DNA of 64,000 nt from Legionella wadsworthii DSM 21896 = ATCC 33877 (GCF_000701265.1 NZ_KL370761.1:227408-291407); one strand, 5' to 3'. Counted from the stretch's first letter, positions 37,988 through 47,119 are shown. Numbers and translations: made by a program. The notes: a model not told the origin generated them from the sequence alone.

Positions 37988-38662
37988 ATGCTAACAAGAT
38001 ACCATATAAGACTGCTCTTAGAAGAATGCCGCGAAATAGGTTGGAATGGGCTAGATAATGGGGTAACTGCTTCTATACCGCAACTTCAACTTGATCTTGT
38101 AGAGCCTCCACATGATTTTTTAGGTGTAAAAGGAAATCCAGCTGTTTTTATAAATAAAAATACTTATAAATTATTAGGGCATTTACATGAAAATTGGGTT
38201 GTTAATCAAACTATTGCTTTGAAGACCAGCTTTCTAAAACAACAAACTGTCAATGTTATTGGCGCAATTGTGCATGAAGCAGGCCATGCATTTAATGTTT
38301 CAGCTAAAATCGCAAATAATGAAGCAAATGCATATATCTATGAAATTGAAGTGATGCTAAAACTGCTCGAAACAAATAGTCCCTTACTCTTTGGTTGTAC
38401 CAACAATGATATTAAATCCTATTTTAATGAACGACTTCCTTTCTATAATAAGGAAATTTCAAAAAATAAGCACCTTGCCAAACTGGTAGATTTTATCAAA
38501 GAGCAATTTAATCTTAAGGAAGAAGCGCTTTTATCAAAAGATTCAAAAAGGGTTTCTGTCTTTTTGACAGGTGTCACTTTATTTACTCACAGTCAGTGGA
38601 ATAAAGAAAATGAAATCGTTTCCTCAAAAATGAGATTGAATGCCTCTTTCTATAAGAGTTAA
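37988..38662 (+). CDS. Putative zinc metalloprotease (HExxH), effector candidate
   Basis: This 224-residue protein with no signal peptide contains GAIVHEAGHAFN: HEAGH at 96-100 is an HExxH zinc site. Ten residues later NEANAYIYEIE (111-121) offers candidate Glu ligands, as in gluzincins. The frame opens at 37937, but the ATG at 37988 has a strong CAAGGAG site. The next gene follows after 33 bp on the same strand and looks like a caspase-fold protease, so the two may act together. No named family fits the rest. Confidence 0.65.
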   Translation: MLTRYHIRLLLEECREIGWNGLDNGVTASIPQLQLDLVEPPHDFLGVKGNPAVFINKNTYKLLGHLHENWVVNQTIALKTSFLKQQTVNVIGAIVHEAGHAFNVSAKIANNEANAYIYEIEVMLKLLETNSPLLFGCTNNDIKSYFNERLPFYNKEISKNKHLAKLVDFIKEQFNLKEEALLSKDSKRVSVFLTGVTLFTHSQWNKENEIVSSKMRLNASFYKS

Positions 38663-38695
38663 AGTAACTGTCAACTACATTAATTAAGGTTTTTT

Positions 38696-39589
38696 ATGAA
38701 ATATCATGTACTTCCTATTCCCAAAAAATTAACTCCTCAGGAAAATAATAATAACCAATTAAAATTTGCATTTCTTGATGCCAAGAGAGAACTGAAAAAC
38801 AACTTGACTAAATTATGTAGAAAAGAAAAAGGGATGCATTCTAACGAAATATTTTATCTTTATGATAAAGAGAACATGCAGAAACTAATGAAACAGCTCA
38901 ATGATGGAGATGAAATTGTTCTCCATGGAGAAGGTCAGCCTTTCCTTATTGGTCTAGAAGAACCTAGTGATTACGATTTAACACCCTTTAAATTAGCTAA
39001 ATTATTAGCAAAAAATAACTTACCAGATATAGACATAAATATAAATTTATTAGCCTGTTTTTCCGCCACACAATATTGTGAACTAAATTTTGCCCATGAT
39101 ACCTCCGATGCACTCTTTACTATATTTAAATATGAGAAACCAAAGGTCACAGGTTACACAGGGATGATAAAAGTGAGTGACAATGCTAAATTTTCAGTAA
39201 CCACTGAAATGGAAAAAGATAAAAGAGGCACCCATGGCAGCCTTAAAGATGCATGTTTAGTCTATCGAAATGGGCAACTGATAAAAAAAGGACGCATTCT
39301 AGGTGATAATTCCCATATAGCTTACTCTTGGGCTACTGTATATATTGAAAGAGCAAGAAAAGAAAATGCGATTGTAGCTTTGGCAAAAGCAAACATTGAT
39401 AATCATGGTAAAGCTAAAATCACACGTTCAAAATCATTTGACGCTAATTTAACCACAGAGCGAGAAGAGCAGGCCCTAACACCAACCTTAAGACGCAAAC
39501 AATCAATGTTATTCTTTAGCCCATCTGAAGAATATAAGAACCCTATGACTCCTGAGAATACGAGCGTTCTATTACCTGGATCACTTTAA
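38696..39589 (+). CDS. Caspase-fold (clan CD) cysteine-protease-like protein, effector candidate
   Basis: EIVLHGEGQPFLIGL (H77) followed by INLLACFSAT (C121) matches the His-Gly then L-x-x-C-x-S order of clan CD proteases, such as the C80 toxin autoprotease domain. After the core comes a basic, Ser/Thr-rich tail. There is no signal peptide. TTAAGG precedes the ATG, 33 bp after the HExxH gene, so they are probably co-transcribed. The catalytic dyad is visible, but the overall similarity is weak and activity is inferred. Confidence 0.55.
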   Translation: MKYHVLPIPKKLTPQENNNNQLKFAFLDAKRELKNNLTKLCRKEKGMHSNEIFYLYDKENMQKLMKQLNDGDEIVLHGEGQPFLIGLEEPSDYDLTPFKLAKLLAKNNLPDIDININLLACFSATQYCELNFAHDTSDALFTIFKYEKPKVTGYTGMIKVSDNAKFSVTTEMEKDKRGTHGSLKDACLVYRNGQLIKKGRILGDNSHIAYSWATVYIERARKENAIVALAKANIDNHGKAKITRSKSFDANLTTEREEQALTPTLRRKQSMLFFSPSEEYKNPMTPENTSVLLPGSL

Positions 39590-39775
39590 ATTGTACAGTA
39601 TATTGTGGGAAATTGGATATCAGTAACAACTGACCGACTTTTTAGAAAAAAACCTATCAAAATTTAATATGAGTAATTTACATATCGAATCTTTTGGCGT
39701 CGCTTTGTAAATTAATTAGCCTTCTTTGGGTTAATTATAAATAAACTTATTAAAGGAAAGATTATGCTGTTCATA

Positions 39776-39836
39776 AGCAAGCAGGTAACAAATACTTCAT
39801 GTTGGGTCAAATGACCCAACCTAACCTATGCTTGCT
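39776..39836. repeat. Intergenic stem-loop, member of a small repeat family
   Basis: Outer arms AGCAAGCA (39776-39783) and TGCTTGCT (39829-39836) enclose a strong hairpin, GTTGGGTCA and TGACCCAAC (39801-39820). The structure lies between convergent genes. A related outer stem (AGCAAG...CTTGCT with TAGG/CCTA) recurs at 54789-54867. It may act as a bidirectional terminator or be a dispersed palindromic element. Confidence 0.5.
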
Positions 39837-39866
39837 ATGGTTAACGAATGTAGCTGTCTATTGTTC

Positions 39867-40619
39867 TTAGGGCTTTGTAGATGGATTGCTCTCAGACTTT
39901 TCCTCCTCGGTTTTAATTTCCTTTCCTGAATCACCAAATAATGAAAATTTGACTGGAGAACTGGGGGACACAGGAGAGCCTTCATTTTCACTAGATACTG
40001 GCGATGGTTCAGGCGAAAGAGGAGTATCTGGAGAAAGAGGAGTACCAGGTGATGAGGGTGTGGATGGAGAAGACCTATGCTCGGTAGATGCTGAGGGGCT
40101 GACTGGTGAAAGATCTGGTTGGAGTGGATAGATTGGCCTCGACATTTTTGCGCCCTTTACCAAGAGATTAATATGAACAAGAGAAGGATCCTCTCCGAGC
40201 AGCTTCCTATTACTCTCACTAAGAAAAATGTCTCTTGCCGCATCCACAGTGCTTGAGGTACCTGAAAATAATGTCATTTTGAGTGGTTTCTTGAAAATAT
40301 TTTGTATGTCTGTTGTTAAAAATATAGGTGTAACGACACCTCCCTCTATTAAATTTACATCCGAATACAACTCCACTTTATTATAGCTTTCAGGAGGAAT
40401 TTTTTCTCGGATAGAACTCAAAATTTCCGCTATGGTTGTAGACGCACCTGATATTGGCACTCCTAAAAATTCCATCTCTGTAGCCACAGCTCTTTTGTCA
40501 CTATGTAACATGGTTCTAATATTCAATTTAGAATTCACTTTGGAGTCATGCGCCAAGCTGATAGCCAAAGTTCTGGTTTTCGAATTTATCCCAAAACTGA
40601 CATATAAATCTTTAGGCAT
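39867..40619 (-). CDS. Protein with Ser/Thr-Pro-rich disordered tail, effector candidate
   Basis: The first ~165 residues form an alpha/beta domain I cannot assign (MPKDLYVSFGINSKTRTLAI at the start). Residues ~170-230 are low-complexity, built of repeated SP/TP units (SPSASTEH, SPGTPLSPDTPLSPEP). The C-terminus is charged and Glu/Lys/Ser-rich. SP/TP clusters are sites for host proline-directed kinases or 14-3-3-type readers, so an effector exposed to host phosphorylation is possible. AGGAGA precedes the ATG. An upstream small gene on the same strand ends 26 bp before. Confidence 0.6.
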   Translation of the reverse strand: MPKDLYVSFGINSKTRTLAISLAHDSKVNSKLNIRTMLHSDKRAVATEMEFLGVPISGASTTIAEILSSIREKIPPESYNKVELYSDVNLIEGGVVTPIFLTTDIQNIFKKPLKMTLFSGTSSTVDAARDIFLSESNRKLLGEDPSLVHINLLVKGAKMSRPIYPLQPDLSPVSPSASTEHRSSPSTPSSPGTPLSPDTPLSPEPSPVSSENEGSPVSPSSPVKFSLFGDSGKEIKTEEEKSESNPSTKP

Positions 40620-40645
40620 AGTATATTCTCCTCATTTAAACTTGG

Positions 40646-40981
40646 TTACCAAACAATCTGTACACATGCTTCCCAGCTTTGTTCAGGGATCGTTATCATG
40701 CGTTTCCTCATCCCGGTTTGATCTCTTTCTGACTCAAACATTAAGCCTGAAGCATGGAGTGACGCATCACATTGACTGGCTGTGGGAGATGATTTTGGAG
40801 AACGAGGTGAATCTGGACTTAAGAGTGTTTCAGATTGAGAACAATCTGAAGAACTAATTCCAGCACATCTGGTTAAAGAAGCTCGTGGAGTAGACAGGAG
40901 CAAACACCCTCCAAAGTAAAATTCAGGGATCACTTCAGCAACCTCCTGATGCATAATAAGTTCTCCAAATAGGTATGGCAT
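40646..40981 (-). CDS. Small hypothetical protein with SP motifs
   Basis: This 111-residue frame has a good ribosome site (AAGGAAGC) and contains LLSPDSPRSPKSSP, the same proline-directed Ser style as the protein encoded just downstream. It is likely the first gene of that two-gene unit. The first half is slightly hydrophobic. An antisense frame covers part of it but lacks a ribosome site. No family is recognised; it could also be a degraded copy of the neighbour. Confidence 0.45.
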   Translation of the reverse strand: MPYLFGELIMHQEVAEVIPEFYFGGCLLLSTPRASLTRCAGISSSDCSQSETLLSPDSPRSPKSSPTASQCDASLHASGLMFESERDQTGMRKRMITIPEQSWEACVQIVW

Positions 40982-41486
40982 GCTTCCTTGTTGAGCATAT
41001 ATTAACCATTATAGTCCAAATTAAATCTACTCCTCATGGAAACCAAAGCATCTTAATGAATAATGGGGGAACCAAGGTGAATAGGGTCAAGCCTTAAAAG
41101 CAGCTGAGTTTTTGACTATCAAGATAAATCAACTAAAACATCACAAGGAAAAGAAAAATAATTAAAACTCAAGATCTGCCCCTCAAGGTTACCATCTATA
41201 TTTGCTGCGAGGTTACACACTTATGGAAATCTCAAATTTTTAAATTTAAAAATCAGTTATTTTTCAAGAGATTCTATATACGAAGTCTCTCTAGAAACTA
41301 ATTCGTTTCCAATAAGTCACTAAAAAAATTAATGATGCCAAGAAAAGTTAAGGCAACTCAAATGAGTTAATTTAATACTTATTGAGTTAAATTTGAACCA
41401 AAAGGACTCATTTATAATATAATAAAGTTATATTACTAATTGAGTAGGTTTGGAACAGTGTATTATAAACCTGAGGCAAGAAAGAA
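40982..41486. other. AT-rich intergenic region without a gene
   Basis: Around 500 bp between divergent genes show no supportable gene. Near 41410-41435 an AT-only inverted repeat (AATATAA...TTATATT) lies shortly before the plus-strand gene and may be part of its promoter. Confidence 0.3.
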
Positions 41487-42407
41487 GTGAGTTTTGATAT
41501 CTATGAAAGAATGAGTTCCGATGATGCTCAAGAAGAGCTTTCCGAAAACATTGATAAATTGGATACTGGGGAAAGGAACACAAAACTTAGTATGGGGGAA
41601 AATTTATGGCTACTACGCCTAAGTTCGGAATCCCAAAAGGGGGTTTTAGTTATCGAATCCAGGCGATTCATTTATTCTCAAGATAAATGGGAAAGGAGCA
41701 CTGTCGCTTTAAGGTTAACCAATAGTGGTTGGCAGGATTATGAAACTTCTTACAATCCAAATGACGTACTCCCAATTACCAAAGAAAATGTGAACGCTCA
41801 TCTTACTGGTTTAAAAGATATATTACAGGCAAAAAAATTCTACCCTAATAACATGATTTATCCGGAATTAAAATGGGAATTACGAAATAAGGAGATGGAG
41901 GCTTTACCCGATGGCCATCGTTTCAAAGTAATTCTGCCTTGCCCTGAAACAGATAAAGGTATCCTAAGAAGATCTGAACTAATGCAAAAAAAAGATATGT
42001 CTGCAGATCAGTCTGGTTTACAACGAAACAGAAAAGAGAAGCCATTACCAGTTATGATATCTTCTCTTCCTGATTTTGGATATTATAAATCAGCGTTACA
42101 GAACCTTAAACCGGCCCCCGAACATACAACTGAATCATGTAAAAAAGACTTTTTCGATCAGTATAATGAAAGAAAAAGAACCGATTATTTTAAAGGATTA
42201 AGAAATTACAATCTTCCTGACGGTGCAGATTTAGAAAAAATTTTAAGCCATGCACAAGAAAAAAATAACAGGACCCGAAGTATTTGTATTAAATTAGGAT
42301 GGTTAGATGAAAGTGGCCAGCTAAATAAAGGAGCACCTAAGTGCGTTGAAAAAGCTTTTGAGGACATGAAAACACATCAGTCTATGAATGTACCTGGAAA
42401 TTCTTAG
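41487..42407 (+). CDS. Hypothetical protein, effector candidate
   Basis: This 306-residue soluble protein begins at a GTG (SFDIYERMSSDD) with a purine-rich GAGGCAAGAAAGAA upstream. The N-terminal ~150 residues are beta-rich (WLLRLSSESQKGVLVIES); the C-terminal part is helical and charged and ends in polar residues. There is no signal peptide, membrane segment or recognised motif. The context between other effector-like genes suggests a Dot/Icm substrate, nothing more. Confidence 0.5.
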   Translation: MSFDIYERMSSDDAQEELSENIDKLDTGERNTKLSMGENLWLLRLSSESQKGVLVIESRRFIYSQDKWERSTVALRLTNSGWQDYETSYNPNDVLPITKENVNAHLTGLKDILQAKKFYPNNMIYPELKWELRNKEMEALPDGHRFKVILPCPETDKGILRRSELMQKKDMSADQSGLQRNRKEKPLPVMISSLPDFGYYKSALQNLKPAPEHTTESCKKDFFDQYNERKRTDYFKGLRNYNLPDGADLEKILSHAQEKNNRTRSICIKLGWLDESGQLNKGAPKCVEKAFEDMKTHQSMNVPGNS

Positions 42408-42621
42408 TATTTAAATATTAAAAAGCCTAGAAAGTAAAAACTGACTCAGTTTCTTGTAATCAGCCAACTCTTGGATGCTTTAGGAAAGTGGATATAAACC
42501 ATGGATATAATAGATATCCCCTCTTTATTTACATTGAAGATAAAAGAATTGGAGTTTTCCTAGCTTTATACCAATCATTTTATTTATTAGGTAATATCTA
42601 TTTTTTTTAATGGACTAATTT

Positions 42622-43422
42622 ATGTTTTTCAATAAGCCAAGAATTAATCGCATAGCACAACATCTTGAGAAAACCATTGCTGAGATATGCAGGAATAGAT
42701 GGGCCTATTTACTTAGTTTAGAAGCTCCTGTAGAAAACCTAATCTATGACAAACATTGCGGAGATGATATCGATCTCTACAAAATAGTCGAAACCCCAGC
42801 GCTTTTTCGTGCTAAAGAGCACTTTTCCTGGGACTATCCTTATCATGATCCAAGAGAGAATATGGCCTACCTCAGGGATAATTCCAGGCTTCAATATCTT
42901 TACTATAGCAACTTTTTACGATATGCCAAACAGATAAACAGCGAATTGAGCGCTAAAGAACCTAACTACGAAACCATCATTAAAATAGCTCATCAATTAA
43001 AAAACCAAGAAACAAAAGTTCCTTCTGTATACACTGCTGAAATCATCAACATAAAAGTGGGAGGAATCTTGAAAGGTAACCTTTTCCTAGATTTCTTTGA
43101 AGGCATTATTGGTATTTTTTATGCTCCTTACATGTCCTTAATCGGTGTGATTTCTGCTCGTCCATATTGTTTAGGTTATTCGCAATACTGTGGCAGTCCT
43201 CAATTCTTTTTAGATACAGCCCTTTATTTTTGTGAATCCGTTTTGAAAGTGGTTCGTTCTGTCATCTTTCCGCTTGGCATGCTTTACTCGGTTTACACAA
43301 CAGATAGCTTTAACCCTTTCACAAAAGGCGATGTCGAGCGCTCTCTTGAGGGAATTATTGCATTGGCAGAACAATTAAAGAGCACTTCGCAGGATCTAAG
43401 CCTCGCGGTCGTACCGGTCTAA
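42622..43422 (+). CDS. Hypothetical protein with hydrophobic central segment
   Basis: This is a 266-residue protein. Its N-terminal half is helical and Tyr-rich. Its middle (about 155-230) has hydrophobic stretches (LDFFEGIIGIFYAPYMSLIGV and ICFESVLKVVRSVIFPLGML-like helices) that could enter membranes, and its C-terminus is soluble. Similar helical proteins with one or two mid-protein hydrophobic hairpins are common among Legionella effectors, but I cannot name a family. No strong ribosome site is seen before the ATG. Confidence 0.5.
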   Translation: MFFNKPRINRIAQHLEKTIAEICRNRWAYLLSLEAPVENLIYDKHCGDDIDLYKIVETPALFRAKEHFSWDYPYHDPRENMAYLRDNSRLQYLYYSNFLRYAKQINSELSAKEPNYETIIKIAHQLKNQETKVPSVYTAEIINIKVGGILKGNLFLDFFEGIIGIFYAPYMSLIGVISARPYCLGYSQYCGSPQFFLDTALYFCESVLKVVRSVIFPLGMLYSVYTTDSFNPFTKGDVERSLEGIIALAEQLKSTSQDLSLAVVPV

Positions 43423-43518
43423 TGCATTAATTAGTATCCAATTTCCTCTATTTGAGGACGATGTCTGCCAAATAATACGCTTCATTAAGTTCCATTTTGA
43501 AACCACTGCCGCACTTAA

Positions 43519-43543
43519 ATTTGGTACACACTGTGTACCAAAT
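43519..43543. repeat. 25-bp perfect palindrome, first of three related sites
   Basis: Arms ATTTGGTACACA and TGTGTACCAAAT around one base. Two imperfect versions lie at 45089-45113 and 50158-50182. It sits 13 bp past the stop of the downstream Fic gene. It could be a transcription-factor site, a terminator core or a mobile-element end. Confidence 0.7.
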
Positions 43544-43555
43544 CTTACAATTCCA

Positions 43556-44665
43556 TTAAATCTTATCGAGATTCAAAAAGTAACGGGTCGCTTTAAGTTC
43601 GCCAGTTCGTTTGAGAATATTTTTTTTCACCAAGTCATTCAAATCTCTGGTTGTTGTAGCTATAGGTGCGCCTGTTATGCTCATATAGTTTTTAGCACTT
43701 AAACCACCTAAAAATCCATCAGGCCCCGCTTGAAATAATCTTAATAAAACCTTTTCTTGTCTTGGATTAATTTTCCCTTCCGCTTCCCTTAAAATGACAG
43801 ATTTCTTAATAATAAAATCAATATACAAATAAGTGCTTTGTTGCGCTTCTAAAGCGATGTTAGCAAACCAGATTAACCAAGATGTTAGATCTAAGGTTTT
43901 ACTTGCTAAACCTAATTGTTGATAGTATTCCTTTCTCTTTTTTAATAATATTTTTGCCAATACTGTCATTACTGGTTTTGAAAATGCTTGTGATAAAGCT
44001 TTTTCTGCTATAGCTCGTCCTATTCTTCCATTTCCATCTTCAAAAGGGTGAATGCTCTCAAACCATAAGTGGGCTATTCCTGCTCGGGTTAATGTGGGTA
44101 AAGGAGCTGAACCAGTGAGAGAGCTCCCTTCAAACCAATTAATAAATTGATTCATTTCGGCCGGAACACGTGTTGAGGGAGGCGCTTCAAAATGGATTTT
44201 TCGATCATAATCAGGTCCAGAAACAATTTGCATTGCTTCCTCATGCTTACGATATTGACCAATATGTTCCAAATGCTGGCTAGCACCCATTAAAAATTGA
44301 TGCCATTCAAATAAACTCTGATGTGTTAGTGGGCTAGAAATCGTTTGATATAAATTAACCATCATTTTAGCGATCCCACGCTCTGCCAAGCTAGCTCCAG
44401 GAGCTTGTGTAGACAAGCCTAATTCTTTTTTTATAGAAGATTGCACGCTATCTCTATTTAAATGCTCCCCCTCTATTTCAGAGCTATCCAAAGCATCCGT
44501 ACACATTAAATCCATAAATAAATTTTGTTTACCTTCTTGAGATATATGTTGGGAAGAACCAATAATAATACCTGCATTCTCAGTAAAAGATTGCTCAAGC
44601 ATCACTAATTTATCTGAGTCCCAAGTAAATTTTGGCCAATTTTCAAGCTGCCAATTCCAACTCAT
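43556..44665 (-). CDS. Class II Fic protein with DUF4172-like N-terminus and winged-helix end
   Basis: The Fic motif HPFEDGNGR lies at 206-214. Upstream, SSEIEG (61-66) fits the inhibitory [S/T]xxxE[G/N] helix motif, which makes this an auto-inhibited class II Fic enzyme. The N-terminus (SWNWQLENWPKFTWD) is typical of the DUF4172 segment of this family. The C-terminal ~80 residues look like a winged helix (NYMSITGAPIATTTRDLNDLV). The predicted activity is AMP transfer, often with DNA-linked regulation. The ATG at 44665 is preferred over 44680 because GAGG lies between them. Confidence 0.85.
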   Translation of the reverse strand: MSWNWQLENWPKFTWDSDKLVMLEQSFTENAGIIIGSSQHISQEGKQNLFMDLMCTDALDSSEIEGEHLNRDSVQSSIKKELGLSTQAPGASLAERGIAKMMVNLYQTISSPLTHQSLFEWHQFLMGASQHLEHIGQYRKHEEAMQIVSGPDYDRKIHFEAPPSTRVPAEMNQFINWFEGSSLTGSAPLPTLTRAGIAHLWFESIHPFEDGNGRIGRAIAEKALSQAFSKPVMTVLAKILLKKRKEYYQQLGLASKTLDLTSWLIWFANIALEAQQSTYLYIDFIIKKSVILREAEGKINPRQEKVLLRLFQAGPDGFLGGLSAKNYMSITGAPIATTTRDLNDLVKKNILKRTGELKATRYFLNLDKI

Positions 44666-44824
44666 GATTAATAACCTCATATTTTATTAATCAAAATATA
44701 GCATAGTAGTGATTAATAAAGTATGGGGTTATTAATCACCTTTTGTTTCTTTAGAATTAATAAAATTAAATAATTGATTCTTTAGCGTCAGGAAATTGCC
44801 ATTTTACGTATTAAATTTTGTTTC

Positions 44825-45113
44825 AATTTTTCACATTGCGAAGCAATGTATATTGCGCCCTTAGAAAATTCTTTTCTTCGGGAATATTGAAAATCAAAAG
44901 GAAATATCAATTCAAATCATAATTAGGTCGAAGGCGAGCGTTTCAGTAATCAAGAAATCCTCGATCACTAAATAGCAACTTAAACTATAGGTTTTATGAT
45001 TATTACAAAAAGCTAAAATGTAGTATCCGGAATTTCCGGATACTTCATTTAAATTAATTATTTTTATGATGGCTTGTAGCTCTAACAAATTTGGTACACA
45101 GAGTGTGCCAAAT
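44825..45113 (+). repeat. Dispersed ~290-bp repeat, copy A
   Basis: This stretch aligns with 49893-50182 in the same orientation, with many substitutions and small gaps. Shared landmarks in order are CATTGCGAAGCAATG, TATTGCGCCCTTAGAAAATT, CTTTTCT-CGGG, ATCACTAAATAGCAA, a CCGGA palindrome (perfect here, 45022-45042) and the ATTTGG...CCAAAT palindrome (45089-45113). It is non-coding. It lies just outside the integrated element, next to degraded element genes. Confidence 0.75.
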
Positions 45114-45124
45114 TAAATTATTCC

Positions 45125-45316
45125 TCAACGAAATAGTTCAGAATGAGAGCCTGTACGAACTAGCTTTATAGTTTTAGTTCATTCTCATTTTATAAATAAG
45201 TAACCAATCGGCAGAAATGTGGCATGTGCCTGCCAAAGTTTGTTGATTAAACAACGCAGAAGTTGGGGCAGATTCAAATTCGTTTATTATTGTAAACAAG
45301 ATGGTTTTTTATTCAT
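45125..45316 (-). pseudogene. Degraded alpA-like gene fused to a YafQ-toxin remnant
   Basis: On the minus strand an ATG at 45316 with a GAGG site opens MNKKPSCLQ. After a one-base deletion it continues INEFESAPTSALFNQQTLA. This parallels the intact AlpA-like protein at 52106 (INEFESAPDSTLFNQNTLA). It then joins CHISADWLLIYKM and, after further frame changes, KLVRTGSHSELFR, both typical of the C-terminal half of YafQ/RelE-type mRNA-cleaving toxins. It is clearly a recombination scar with no functional product. Confidence 0.7.
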
Positions 45317-45544
45317 ATGGAAACCTCATCAAATGATTATTCATTCAGGTTAATGTGGACGGTATGCGTTCTGTTCGATGCTCAGTTGACTGTCCGGCCG
45401 GATAATAGTCGTGACATTTCATTTTCCGTTACTTTTTACAGAACCGTGGATCCGCAAAAGTTTACTGCTCGCGATAAGTATTGCTTGGAATTTAAAAAGC
45501 CGTCAAGCCTTTTGAAGCCTGGTGATCTGATTGTTATTAAATGA
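45317..45544 (+). CDS. Doubtful small frame of 75 residues
   Basis: This frame starts beside the alpA remnant and ends LKPGDLIVIK. Its second half (DPQKFTARDKYCLEFKKP) reads more like protein than noise, but there is no ribosome site. It may be a fragment of the older insertion. After it, 45545-46011 carries only AT-rich sequence with repeated TCCCA/CCCCA stretches (45585-45670) that resemble those beside the DUF927 gene at 54185-54290. Then come a CTCATTT/AAATGAG hairpin and the leader of the next gene. Confidence 0.25.
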   Translation: METSSNDYSFRLMWTVCVLFDAQLTVRPDNSRDISFSVTFYRTVDPQKFTARDKYCLEFKKPSSLLKPGDLIVIK

Positions 45545-46011
45545 TATTGTTTGTTATTAAAAAAATTTTCTGGTATGTTTTGTCCCATTTGGCCCAAGTG
45601 AATATTTTATATTGGGACACTTAAAATCAAATGTTTATAAGGGTGTCCCCACTGTCCCAATTGCCCCAATTTTTTTGTAATGGTTTACATTGAAATTTAT
45701 GAAGAATACATCTGGTAATGAGACGATTACCTCCAAATTGTTAACTAACATTAACAAGGTTTTAATTATCATTATGATTAATACTGCCATAAACCAAAAT
45801 AAGCTTCATTTACTTGACAGAATATGTGATATTTCTTAGTATTCGACCCAAGTGACTAATATATAACCACTAACCTATAGTTATCACCCGATAAGTATTT
45901 CCTTTTACTTAAAACCAACAATAAAAACTCGGCGCTGTAACTCATTTTTAAATGAGGCTATTTTCTTTGTGTAACAGAAAGCTATTTAGCCAGCAATAAA
46001 CGGGGTTTTAA

Positions 46012-46686
46012 ATGAAAAAATTACTATTATTGAGCATTCTTTGTGTTTCCAATGTTGTAATCTCTGCAGATATAAAAGTTTATAAACCTGATACTGCTTG
46101 GTTCACATCCAAACAATCCTCAATGCTGTCCATAGCAAATAATCTATTACTTCGGCATTACAATAAAAAAATAAATGACAAAGAATTTGTTAGTGAGTTG
46201 CTCAAATGTTCTTTGAAAAACAATTTTTGGTGCTCAGGAAGACTTGGTGATTGGCTTTTAGAAAAAAAAGAATATTCTGATGCATTTTACTTACTTACTC
46301 AGGCAAATGATAACTTACACGACTCATTTAGTTTTTCTCTTGGCAAAATGTATCTTGAAGGTATTGGTGTTCTTCAAAATGAGGAAGAGGCTCTTCTCTA
46401 TTTTAAAAAAGCGGCAAAAGCAGAAGTAGATCTAACAGGAGTCCGCAAATATGCTGCCTACAACATAGGAGTAATTTATACTCAAAAAGAACTAGGAAAG
46501 AAAAATAATAACATTGCGAACATAACTAAAGCTTATGCTTGGTTTAAGGTATCAAAAGCTTTGGGATATGATGCTGAAATAGAAGTTAATGAGGTTTTAA
46601 AAGAGTATCTTGCTTCGCGTAAAGGCTTACTTAAAGCCGATAAACTAGCTACTCAAATCTGCTCCACAATACCTAATTGTCAATAA
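46012..46686 (+). CDS. Secreted Sel1/TPR-repeat protein
   Basis: A signal peptide (MKKLLLLSILCVSNVVISA) is followed by helical repeats, including one clear Sel1 unit (LGKMYLEGIGVLQNEEEALLYFKKAAKA region, about 114-142) and a second weaker one (AYNIGVIYTQKELG). Cysteines near 71, 76, 217 and 222 could form periplasmic disulfides. Sel1 proteins act as binding scaffolds; in Legionella, LpnE and EnhC are relatives. The role here is unknown. Confidence 0.7.
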   Translation: MKKLLLLSILCVSNVVISADIKVYKPDTAWFTSKQSSMLSIANNLLLRHYNKKINDKEFVSELLKCSLKNNFWCSGRLGDWLLEKKEYSDAFYLLTQANDNLHDSFSFSLGKMYLEGIGVLQNEEEALLYFKKAAKAEVDLTGVRKYAAYNIGVIYTQKELGKKNNNIANITKAYAWFKVSKALGYDAEIEVNEVLKEYLASRKGLLKADKLATQICSTIPNCQ

Positions 46687-46814
46687 CTATAGAGAATAAG
46701 ATAAATATTATGCTACTATGATAATTAAAATTCTAATTTCACTTGTAATGCGCATAATGTGAAAATAATGCCATTATTGAGATTTATAAATTCTATTCTG
46801 TAAAAGGAGTTTAC

Positions 46815-47072
46815 ATGAGAGCATTTGATCCATCCGATATAAAGACAAAAAAAGAAATAGAAAATATTCAAAACCGACTGAATACAATAATTGCATTGGC
46901 AATAGAAAAGGAAAAAACCAGCCAATTATTTGAAGCTAAACAATTGTACACTGAGGCCCAACACCTATCTTTCCACGCAGGAGAAGGACTCAGAGTCAAA
47001 ATTATTAACGAAGAAGCAGATATAAAAACTTGGCATTGGATTAATAAAAAGATTGAAACATTGCACAAATAA
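46815..47072 (+). CDS. Small helical protein, 85 residues
   Basis: A strong ribosome site (AAAAGGAGTTTAC) precedes the ATG. The protein is helical and charged, with a TPR-like helix pair (LAIEKEKTSQLFEAKQLYTE). There is no signal peptide. It lies 128 bp after the Sel1 gene on the same strand. From its stop to the att site at 47391 there are ~320 bp holding a hairpin (AGGGTGAA/TTCACCCT, 47099-47119) and no gene. Confidence 0.55.
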   Translation: MRAFDPSDIKTKKEIENIQNRLNTIIALAIEKEKTSQLFEAKQLYTEAQHLSFHAGEGLRVKIINEEADIKTWHWINKKIETLHK

Positions 47073-47098
47073 TCAATTTAAAATGCCACAACATGCCC

Positions 47099-47119
47099 AG
47101 GGTGAATACATTTCACCCT
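47099..47119. terminator. Stem-loop after the 85-residue gene
   Basis: An 8-bp perfect stem, AGGGTGAA and TTCACCCT, with a 5-base loop. There is no T-run, so it is either a weak terminator or a dispersed palindrome. Confidence 0.4.

Noticed and set aside
39886..40131. Plus-strand frame with collagen-like Gly-x-x repeats
   Set aside because: It is antisense to the SP/TP-rich tail of the gene at 39867-40619; the repeats mirror that low-complexity coding, and there is no ribosome site.
40432..40857. 141-codon plus-strand frame
   Set aside because: It is antisense to two minus-strand frames with good ribosome sites and has none itself.
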